Source: CAZBEA01 sp964490835
Lineage (GTDB): Bacteria > Patescibacteriota > Microgenomatia > Levybacterales > GWA1-39-11
Length of the DNA: 7,375 nucleotides
Reading direction: 5' to 3'
Assembly (NCBI GenBank): GCA_964490835.1
Contig: CAZBEA010000058.1
Span: 1-7,375, forward strand
Shown piece by piece: positions 1 through 5,879 of this stretch (the first letter of the stretch is position 1; each line of letters begins with the position of its first letter). The notes under the pieces were generated by a model. That model was given only the letters and a program-made list of their open reading frames with translations. It was not told where the DNA came from and made no database searches. The position numbers and the translations under genes are program-made.

Positions 1-1
1 C

Positions 2-1834
2 TTGCTGACTCTATTGCTCGTTGTGCTCTCTCTTTTTACGCCTTTAATAGACAAAGATGAAATCGCAAAGGGTAGTGAGCGAATTCTTGTGTACGGAGAT
101 TTATATTTATTATGGGTTATTGTATTTGCTTTAAATTTACTACTTGGGCTTGTGATTTTGATTTTAAAAGTCAGAAAGTCCTCTGGAATTTCAAAAAAGC
201 AGTTAATCTATCTGCTTTTTGGTTTTTCATTGTTTTTTATAACAGGAATCTTTTCTAATGTAGTACTACCTCAGTTTGGAAATTATATTCTCCAACCCTT
301 CAGTCCATTAACTACAGTTTTTCTAGCAGGTTTTGCAACTTATGCAATTGTTAAGCATAAATTAATGAACTTGAAGCTAGTGCTTGTCAAGTCTATTGCT
401 TATACAATATTAATTAGTTTTATTCTCATAGTCTATACGGTCGCAGCGTACTGGTTTGCACACTCGGTCCTAAAAATTAATATTGAATCTTCATCAATAA
501 TTATTTATACAACTCTTACTTTACTCATCGCATTTTCATTTAATCCTATTAAGAAATTCATAACTCTAAAGACTGAAAGGCTTTTTTATAAAAGACCATA
601 TAACAGTAACCAACTACTATCAGAATTATCTACGGTTCTTGCAACTAAATTTGGTATTGAAGAAATGACTACCCAAACCCTCATTGAAATAATGGGTGAA
701 ATGAAAATTGGTAAGGGAGCTTTTTATGTATTTGATAAAGATAATGCACTTCTTCCGCCATATATAATTGGCTATGCGCCTCATGAAGTATTGACTGAAT
801 CCGATGTTAATTTTCTTGTAAGGATGGAAAAATCTATCCTAATACAAGAAGACCAGGATGAGGGTGAATTGAAAGATATACTTGTCGGGCACGACATTTC
901 TCTTCTATCAATTCTAAAAATCCAAGGTAAACCCACCGGTATACTTGTTTTTTCTGAAAAATTGACTGGGCAGGCATACACCGAGGAAGATATTGAAGTA
1001 ATAGAGATTTTCAGTGCAGAAGTAGCTATCGCACTTGAGAATGCAAAAGTATATGAGGAAATACGCAATTTCAATATCAATTTGGAGCGTAAAATTGCAG
1101 AGGCAACCGCAGATCTACGTCATGCGAATTCCAAGCTTCGGGAGCTTGATAAAGTTAAAGATGAATTCATTTCTATAACTTCACATGAGCTGAGAACACC
1201 CCTTGGAATTATACGAGGGTATCTTTGGATGCTTATGCAAAATGCAAAAAAAATTCCAAAGGAATTAAAACAGGATGTGCACATTGCAATTGAGTCTACC
1301 GAACATCTTATTGCATTGGTGAACGATATGCTTGATGTCTCCCGTATTGAGATGAAACGTATGTCTCTGAATTCTGAAAAGGTAGACATGAAAGGAATTA
1401 TTGATGCCGTGTCTGCAGAGCTTTTTCCACTCGCAAAAGATAAGAAGATTATATTGCGCTCAAAGTGTGAGACAATACCAAAATTTACGAGTGACAAAGG
1501 GAAAATACACCAAATTCTTATCAATTTAGCGGGGAATGCAATTAAATTCACTCCAAATAAAGGAATAGTATCAATTGATGTAAAGAAAGAGCTTAAGAAT
1601 ATTATAATAAAGGTTAGTGATACGGGAATTGGTATAAAGAAAGAAGATCACGACAAGCTTTTTACAAAATTCGGTAGACTTAACACTTCATATACTGCAA
1701 TACCTAAGACAGTCGGAACCGGACTCGGGCTCTATATCACAAAGAAAATGGTTGATATGTTGAATGGAAAGATCAATTTTGAATCTGAATTTGGAAAAGG
1801 GACGACATTTATTGTTACTTTTCCTGTACAATAA
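2..1834 (+). CDS. Membrane sensor histidine kinase with multi-TM N-terminus, GAF, HisKA and HATPase domains (5' partial)
   Basis: This is a sensor kinase that autophosphorylates on histidine from ATP and passes the phosphate to receiver proteins. Numbering from the first visible codon, a TTG at base 2, hydrophobic helices lie at about 1-15, 33-56, 67-89, 101-117, 131-152 and 166-182. The stretch near 101-125 resembles the end of the 7TM-type histidine-kinase sensor module, so upstream helices are probably missing and the TTG is unlikely to be the true start. A GAF-like domain spans about 203-348 and a coiled coil about 355-390. The H-box is SHELRTPL with phospho-acceptor His395. The ATPase has an N-box with Asn512, a G1 box DTGIGI at 540-545, an F-box (KLFTKFGR) and a G2 box GTGLGL at 572-577, so the catalytic core looks intact. 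The gene ends 4 bp before the first receiver, which suggests co-transcription. The ligand is unknown. Confidence 0.93.
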   Translation: MLTLLLVVLSLFTPLIDKDEIAKGSERILVYGDLYLLWVIVFALNLLLGLVILILKVRKSSGISKKQLIYLLFGFSLFFITGIFSNVVLPQFGNYILQPFSPLTTVFLAGFATYAIVKHKLMNLKLVLVKSIAYTILISFILIVYTVAAYWFAHSVLKINIESSSIIIYTTLTLLIAFSFNPIKKFITLKTERLFYKRPYNSNQLLSELSTVLATKFGIEEMTTQTLIEIMGEMKIGKGAFYVFDKDNALLPPYIIGYAPHEVLTESDVNFLVRMEKSILIQEDQDEGELKDILVGHDISLLSILKIQGKPTGILVFSEKLTGQAYTEEDIEVIEIFSAEVAIALENAKVYEEIRNFNINLERKIAEATADLRHANSKLRELDKVKDEFISITSHELRTPLGIIRGYLWMLMQNAKKIPKELKQDVHIAIESTEHLIALVNDMLDVSRIEMKRMSLNSEKVDMKGIIDAVSAELFPLAKDKKIILRSKCETIPKFTSDKGKIHQILINLAGNAIKFTPNKGIVSIDVKKELKNIIIKVSDTGIGIKKEDHDKLFTKFGRLNTSYTAIPKTVGTGLGLYITKKMVDMLNGKINFESEFGKGTTFIVTFPVQ

Positions 1835-1838
1835 AGTT

Positions 1839-2201
1839 ATGGCAAAGTCCGTATTATTCATTGAAGATAATCCCCAAACACAGAATTTATATTCCAAATT
1901 AATGGATATGGAGAAATTTAATGTAGATACAGCCCCAGACGGACGTTCCGCGTATGAATTATTAGAAGAAAAAAAATACGATCTCATACTGGTGGATCTT
2001 ATGATGAGCGGAATGGATGGACTGGCCTTTTTAGAAGCTATCAAGAAAAAGAAGCTTGGTTCTAAAATTGTTATATTTTCAAATGTGTCTCCCGATAATG
2101 TGCTTAGTAAAATTCATGGAATTGTAATTTCGGACTACATTGTAAAGTCAGATATAAGACCCGATCTTTTTATAGAGAGGATTAAAAAGCTTTTGAATTA
2201 A
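1839..2201 (+). CDS. Stand-alone receiver-domain response regulator 1 (CheY-like)
   Basis: This 120-residue protein consists of one receiver domain and no output domain. The acidic pocket is Glu9-Asp10, the phospho-acceptor is Asp53, the Thr/Ser switch position is Ser81 and the conserved lysine is Lys103. The usual proline after the acceptor (DxxMPxMDG) is replaced by serine (DLMMSGMDG), and lysine is followed by Ser rather than Pro. The ATG at 1839 was chosen because MAKSVLFIEDN is the canonical beta-1 start and it lies just after the kinase stop; a longer reading from 1764 would overlap the kinase C-terminus. No Shine-Dalgarno is visible, so translation may be coupled to the kinase. It probably takes phosphate from that kinase and acts by protein-protein contact; the target is unknown. 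Confidence 0.9.
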   Translation: MAKSVLFIEDNPQTQNLYSKLMDMEKFNVDTAPDGRSAYELLEEKKYDLILVDLMMSGMDGLAFLEAIKKKKLGSKIVIFSNVSPDNVLSKIHGIVISDYIVKSDIRPDLFIERIKKLLN

Positions 2202-2277
2202 TAATTCGGATAAGGTCTACAATTTGATTCTTGAGAAATGAAAACTTCGACAAAAAGACATCCCAAGACCGTTTGAT

Positions 2278-2305
2278 TTGGAATACTTAGTACAAAACGT
2301 ATACA
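2278..2305 (+). promoter_or_regulatory. Weak candidate promoter before receiver 2
   Basis: TTGGAA (2278-2283), a 16-bp spacer and TATACA (2300-2305) form a plausible but imperfect sigma70-like pair, ending 14 bp before the receiver 2 ATG. In AT-rich DNA such matches are common by chance. The 118-bp spacer between receivers 1 and 2 is the only other place in the operon with room for an internal promoter. I see nothing else convincing in that spacer. Confidence 0.2.
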
Positions 2306-2319
2306 TAGCCGGTCTGAAT

Positions 2320-2706
2320 ATGCATACAATATTAATAATTGACGACGAGCCTGAAATTTCTGATCTCTTTAGGCGAGCTTTTGAAAGAGAAAACTTTTCA
2401 GTAATAACAGCGTATGAGGGCGATGAGGGACTCCGCATGGCTTTCGATATCAAACCTAACGTTATACTTCTTGATATTATGCTTCCTAAGATAGACGGGA
2501 TAGGTGTTTTTAAAAAAATTCTCTCTAACCCAGACACACGCTCAATTCCGGTTGGATTGTATTCTGCCTTGGGTCAAAACATATCAGAGTATTTAGGGAA
2601 GGACGCATATTTATTAGATAAGGCTTTTGCATATTGGGAAAAGGATAAGATTTTGCCAAATACGATTGTTGACGAAGTCAAAAAAAAGATCTATACTAAA
2701 AATTAG
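2320..2706 (+). CDS. Stand-alone receiver-domain response regulator 2 (divergent)
   Basis: This is a 128-residue single receiver domain. It has the Asp8-Asp9 acidic pair, acceptor Asp52 in LLDIMLPKIDG, Ser82 at the switch position and Lys101. The second half is unusual: only 19 residues separate Ser82 and Lys101, against 22 in the two sister receivers, and lysine is followed by Ala (DKAFAYWEKD) instead of Pro. This alters the alpha4-beta5-alpha5 face that receivers normally use for partner binding. The ATG at 2320 was chosen because the beta-1 strand (HTILIIDDE) follows at once. An in-frame TTG at 2278 would add 14 residues with no receiver homology. There is no clear ribosome binding site. 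A 118-bp spacer separates it from receiver 1, so it may have its own promoter. Output is unknown. Confidence 0.88.
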   Translation: MHTILIIDDEPEISDLFRRAFERENFSVITAYEGDEGLRMAFDIKPNVILLDIMLPKIDGIGVFKKILSNPDTRSIPVGLYSALGQNISEYLGKDAYLLDKAFAYWEKDKILPNTIVDEVKKKIYTKN

Positions 2707-2709
2707 GAG
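2705..2709 (+). promoter_or_regulatory. Shine-Dalgarno AGGAG for receiver 3
   Basis: AGGAG overlaps the TAG stop of receiver 2 (2704-2706) and lies 3 nt before the receiver 3 ATG. The spacing is short, but this is the only strong SD-like motif directly upstream of any start in the window. It fits translational coupling between receivers 2 and 3. Confidence 0.5.
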
Positions 2710-2712
2710 TGT

Positions 2713-3105
2713 ATGACTAAAATATTAATAATAGAAGACGATCCACTCATGTCCAGAATGTATGAGAAGATCTTCGCCTTCGAGAAATTTGAAGTAGAGT
2801 TGGCACCAGACGGTTCTGAGGGGCTAAAAAAAGTTAAGTCCTTCAAACCTACACTTATTCTTCTCGACGTCATGATGCCCAAAATGAATGGACTTGAAGT
2901 TTTGGAGGAGTTAAAGAAGGATTCTGCGACTAAAAAGATTCCAGTTGTTATGTTAACGAATTTAGCTGGCCAAAAAGACGCTGAGACTGCATTATCAATG
3001 GGTGCAGTAAAATATATTGTTAAGAGTGAGTACGACCCAAAGCAGGTGAGTGATATGGTAAAGGAAATATTGAAGGGATACACTCGAGATGAAATCCCAT
3101 CATAA
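2713..3105 (+). CDS. Stand-alone receiver-domain response regulator 3 (CheY-like, canonical)
   Basis: This 130-residue single receiver domain is the most canonical of the three. It has the acidic cluster Glu8-Asp9-Asp10, acceptor Asp52 in LLDVMMPKMNG, Thr82 and Lys104 in YIVKSEYDP. It resembles receiver 1 at several points (IEDxP, EKFxV, APDG, YIVKS), which suggests duplication. The ATG at 2713 is supported by an AGGAG motif at 2705-2709 that overlaps the stop codon of receiver 2, so the two are probably translated together. A short polar C-terminal tail (GYTRDEIPS) follows the last helix. There is no DNA-binding domain, so any effect on transcription would be indirect. Phosphorylation by the upstream kinase is inferred from the gene order. 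Confidence 0.92.
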   Translation: MTKILIIEDDPLMSRMYEKIFAFEKFEVELAPDGSEGLKKVKSFKPTLILLDVMMPKMNGLEVLEELKKDSATKKIPVVMLTNLAGQKDAETALSMGAVKYIVKSEYDPKQVSDMVKEILKGYTRDEIPS

Positions 3106-3310
3106 CAAAACTCTCCTAAAAACAGCTAATTCCCAAAAAGACACTCAAATGCCTGATAGGAATTTATCTGAATCGTCCTCCACAGGAGTCCCTGAAAGCG
3201 AATCTATTGCAATCGATGGAAGACGGATATATTTTCTAATCGCGACAATTATTTTCTTCCTTATTGTTCTTATCACAGTTGGTAGTTATATATTTTTGAA
3301 ACAGTTATAG
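3089..3310 (+). CDS. Small single-pass membrane protein, function unknown
   Basis: This is a 73-residue protein that I do not recognise. The first 44 residues are hydrophilic and rich in Ser, Glu, Lys and Asn, and look disordered. Residues about 46-70 form one strongly hydrophobic helix, flanked by Arg-Arg on the N-side and ending four residues before the C-terminus. Positive charge before the helix predicts N-in/C-out topology, so the tail would be cytoplasmic and could contact the receivers (inference). The ATG at 3089 overlaps the end of receiver 3 by 17 bp in another frame. A GAAGGG motif at 3072-3077 lies 11 bp upstream, which is rather far for a ribosome binding site. An in-frame ATG at 3149 is an alternative start and would give 53 residues. 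The clean TM segment and operon position favour a real gene. Confidence 0.7.
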   Translation: MKSHHNKTLLKTANSQKDTQMPDRNLSESSSTGVPESESIAIDGRRIYFLIATIIFFLIVLITVGSYIFLKQL

Positions 3311-3357
3311 AGTGTCTTAATTACTACATTATATCCTTTTAAAAAAACTCTATAATT
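3303..3357. repeat. Inverted repeat overlapping the candidate -10 box
   Basis: TTATAGAGT (3305-3313) and its exact reverse complement ACTCTATAA (3347-3355) are separated by 33 bp. In RNA, one G-U and one A-U pair extend the stem to 11 bp (3303-3313 with 3347-3357). The left arm includes the stop codon of the small membrane protein and the right arm overlaps TATAAT. It could be an operator or a weak hairpin. No T-run follows, so it does not look like an intrinsic terminator. Confidence 0.4.
3351..3356 (+). promoter_or_regulatory. Candidate -10 box (TATAAT) for the A2M-like gene
   Basis: A perfect TATAAT lies 18 bp upstream of the A2M-like ATG. Transcription would begin around 3363, giving a leader of only about 12 nt. 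No good -35 hexamer is found 16-18 bp upstream. The leader contains no Shine-Dalgarno; the only GGAGG (3377-3381) begins within the start codon. A short-leader or nearly leaderless transcript is plausible. Confidence 0.45.
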
Positions 3358-3374
3358 AAATGTAAATAGCGTGT

Positions 3375-5879
3375 ATGGAGGATAACAATCGACAAAGTGT
3401 AGACTCGACAGGACAGGGGCCTACCGAGTTTCATGTTCAAAAACTTAAGTCTCATATGGGGCCACGGCTTTCCTCGATCAAATTAATTCATGTAGCTATC
3501 GGATTATTAGCGCTTATGCTCATTGGATTACTGATCCGTGGGTATTTCACTCAAAACGGCAGTACAATCCTCGAGTTAAAAAAAACACCTACGGTTCTCA
3601 GAATCGAGAGTGTCGAGCTTTCAGGACTCTCAGAAATCAGAATTGTTTTTAATGATGAAATAGATTTGCACGTTCTTGAGCACAGCCTTGCTGTAACGCC
3701 CAGCAGTAACGGTCAATTGATCGAGGGGTCAAATGGTCGCGAATTTTATTATAGAAATGCTGAGGATTTTCCATTTTCTTCGACTGTTTTGGTCGAAATC
3801 AACCAGGGTCTTCAAAGTAAAAATCATCTGACACTTCTTTCTCCTGAAACGTTTTGGCTCCAGACTACTGTTGCTGACGATCAGGTATCTTTTTCCAAAG
3901 ACGGCATGTGGGCACGTGTGATTTCCGGTACTGAAGGCGTTCCATTCAAATTACAAGTTGAAGCAGGACGGGGAATAGCCGCTCATACGATAAGAATCTA
4001 CAAGTCGAATGAGAAAGATTTATTACAGTATCTTGTGTATAAAATTCCGGAATCGGAAATTAAGAAAGACGGATCGTATTATGAATACGCAGCGGCATTT
4101 ACAACCGACTATTTTGAATACCCCGAATCATCACTCGTCGAGTCGTATGATATGAGGGATGCAGCCGAGGGAAAAGAACTCAATCTTCCCAAAGGCATCT
4201 ATTACATCGAGGCATTAAATGGTGGAAGGCGTGCAGGGTCGGTTTTTGCAATCGTTAATTCCAAGGGACTTATTGTCCGACAAGATGATAGAAAGACTAT
4301 CATGGGGGCATTTGATTTGGTGAGGGGGAACAAAATTCTTGATCAAGTGAATGCCCGATTTTACACAATGCGTGACACCCCGACAGTTACTAAGACGCGT
4401 GAATTTAGCGGAGCGGCTGAGCTCGATACAGAATATAAAGACAAAGTAGATCTGATTTTGGCTTCTGTGGGGGACGAGACAATGATGGTTCCGCTTCGAA
4501 TTCGAGATTCGATGGCAGATATTAGAGTCAGGCGTGACCTGGATACCGATATGCAGATGTTTATTTATACCGATCGCCCCATTTACAAGCCCGGCGATAC
4601 GGTATTTTACAGAGGTACTGTTCGAATGGATAACGACGCATTATATAACCTTCCACCGGAGGGCATCTCGGTTCGTGTCTATATGGATGGACAGGGAAAG
4701 GATCTGTATGATGAAGTGGTACCGGTCGATAAAAACGGATTGTTTTCGGGTAATTTTATTGTTCCCAAGGATGCTGTTGGAGATTGGCAGGGTATAACTG
4801 TTACTCGATCGGGACTTGGAGAAAATGAAAGTGATTATGATAATTACTCACGAGCAAATTTTGCTGTCAGAGAATATAAAAAGCCAACGTTTGAATTAAA
4901 CACCACAAAAAACAAAGAGGAATACTACCGTCANNNNNNNNNNNNNNNNNNNNNNNNNNNNNNNNNNNNNNNNNNNNNNNNNNNNNNNNNNNNNNNNNNN
5001 NNNNNNNNNNNNNNNNNNNNNNNNNNNNNNNNNATAGTAGCCGAAGATAAAAATAAAAATTCTGTAGAAGTTCAAAAATACGTTTCGGTGACGACGCAAC
5101 CACAGCAGAGTTATGATTCATGGCCGGGCAGTAACCCCGATCAAACCTTCCTTAAGATCGTAACAGATAGTAACTCGTATGTGGTGGGAGATAAGATCCG
5201 AATGAATATTATCTCTCCGCAGGACCTGGATGTTATTTTTGCCCCCGAACGTGGAAGAATTTATAACTGGGAACTACTCCATTTAAGTAAAGGTGAGAAT
5301 AAATTAGAAATTCCAATTCCTGATGAAATGAGTCCATCGATCACGATGACATTCAGCTTTTTTGCAAAAGGTGCGTATTATTCGGAAGGCGTCGCCTTAA
5401 ATGTGCCCTCTATGCACAAATTGATGCAGGTTGAACTCTATCCGGATAAGGAAAGTTATCAACCGAATGAGACTGCGATGATAAAGGTTGTAACACGCGA
5501 TGCAAAAGGAAATAAAATCCCTGCGCAATTCTCAATGGGAGTAGTCGATGAGGCGATTTATGGTCTCAGACGTGATGCAACACCGCTTATTCACACAACA
5601 TTTTATTCGTACCGGGCTCGGTCGACCAATGCATCTTCTTCTCTTACTCCAATTGGGAGCTATGGTGGTCGCGGCGGAGGCGGCGGAGGTGGAGAGGGCG
5701 GAGCAGGAAAATTAGTTGATACTCTGTTTTGGGCGCCTATTCTTCAAACCGGTGAAAATGGCGAACTTGTAGTGCCGGTAAAGCTCGCTAATGTCAAAAC
5801 AGTCTGGCGAATACAGGCTATTGCATCGGATTCATTTACAAATCTCGGTCAATCGATGATCAAAATTCCAGTGAAGTAA
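3375..5879 (+). CDS. Membrane-anchored alpha-2-macroglobulin-like protein lacking the thioester domain (interrupted by assembly gap)
   Basis: The visible frame is 834 codons including 34 unknown. A short cytoplasmic tail precedes one TM helix at about 36-56 with no lipobox, predicting N-in/C-out display outside the cell. An Ig-like (Big_5-type) domain covers about 75-165 and MG1-like repeats about 265-380. An MG2 domain is marked by TDRPIYKPGD at 399-408. MG3 starts near 500 and runs into the gap. Later MG domains include the conserved VVDEAIYGL at 723-731, then a bait-like segment of about 732-780 with a Gly-rich tract, then the A2M-domain start (LFWAPIL, TVWRIQAIA). Family members normally continue with a thioester/TED and receptor-binding region; here the protein stops at 834 with no CxEQ and no cysteine at all. 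Family members trap proteases. Without TED, covalent capture is impossible, so a structural or bait-only role is inferred. No Shine-Dalgarno precedes the ATG. Confidence 0.88.
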   Translation: MEDNNRQSVDSTGQGPTEFHVQKLKSHMGPRLSSIKLIHVAIGLLALMLIGLLIRGYFTQNGSTILELKKTPTVLRIESVELSGLSEIRIVFNDEIDLHVLEHSLAVTPSSNGQLIEGSNGREFYYRNAEDFPFSSTVLVEINQGLQSKNHLTLLSPETFWLQTTVADDQVSFSKDGMWARVISGTEGVPFKLQVEAGRGIAAHTIRIYKSNEKDLLQYLVYKIPESEIKKDGSYYEYAAAFTTDYFEYPESSLVESYDMRDAAEGKELNLPKGIYYIEALNGGRRAGSVFAIVNSKGLIVRQDDRKTIMGAFDLVRGNKILDQVNARFYTMRDTPTVTKTREFSGAAELDTEYKDKVDLILASVGDETMMVPLRIRDSMADIRVRRDLDTDMQMFIYTDRPIYKPGDTVFYRGTVRMDNDALYNLPPEGISVRVYMDGQGKDLYDEVVPVDKNGLFSGNFIVPKDAVGDWQGITVTRSGLGENESDYDNYSRANFAVREYKKPTFELNTTKNKEEYYRXXXXXXXXXXXXXXXXXXXXXXXXXXXXXXXXXXIVAEDKNKNSVEVQKYVSVTTQPQQSYDSWPGSNPDQTFLKIVTDSNSYVVGDKIRMNIISPQDLDVIFAPERGRIYNWELLHLSKGENKLEIPIPDEMSPSITMTFSFFAKGAYYSEGVALNVPSMHKLMQVELYPDKESYQPNETAMIKVVTRDAKGNKIPAQFSMGVVDEAIYGLRRDATPLIHTTFYSYRARSTNASSSLTPIGSYGGRGGGGGGGEGGAGKLVDTLFWAPILQTGENGELVVPVKLANVKTVWRIQAIASDSFTNLGQSMIKIPVK
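4934..5033. other. 100-N assembly gap inside the A2M-like gene
   Basis: Exactly 100 undetermined bases separate ...EEYYR from IVAEDKNKN.... The round number suggests a scaffolding placeholder rather than a measured length. The frame is open on both sides and both flanks read as A2M family sequence. The missing part falls in the MG3/MG4 region, where relatives usually have roughly 85-100 residues between the equivalent points, so the true gap is probably longer than 100 bp. Confidence 0.95.
5664..5708 (+). repeat. Glycine-rich low-complexity tract in the bait-like region
   Basis: Residues 764-778 of the A2M-like protein are nearly all glycine (GGRGGGGGGGEGGAG), encoded by GGN repeats. Bacterial A2M homologues often carry a Gly-rich linker just before the A2M domain. 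Here it ends a Ser/Arg-rich bait-like segment and is probably flexible and exposed. Confidence 0.75.

Noticed and set aside
781..1551. Reverse-strand frames of about 99 and 143 codons inside the kinase
   Set aside because: They are antisense shadows of the GAF and HisKA coding sequence with no recognisable protein features.
1764..1838. Longer start for receiver 1
   Set aside because: It would overlap the kinase catalytic C-terminus by about 70 bp and add 25 residues with no receiver homology; the ATG at 1839 matches the fold.
2212..2270. GGTCT/AGACC and TCTTG/CAAGA short inverted arms between receivers 1 and 2
   Set aside because: Only 5 bp each, long loops and no T-run; not distinguishable from chance.
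2238..2276. Tiny 12-codon Lys/Thr-rich reading frame (MKTSTKRHPKTV) before receiver 2, a possible leader peptide
   Set aside because: No ribosome binding site and no attenuator-like hairpin; a frame this short is expected by chance.
2278..2319. TTG start adding 14 residues to receiver 2
   Set aside because: The receiver fold begins right after the ATG at 2320, and the extension shows no conserved feature or ribosome binding site.
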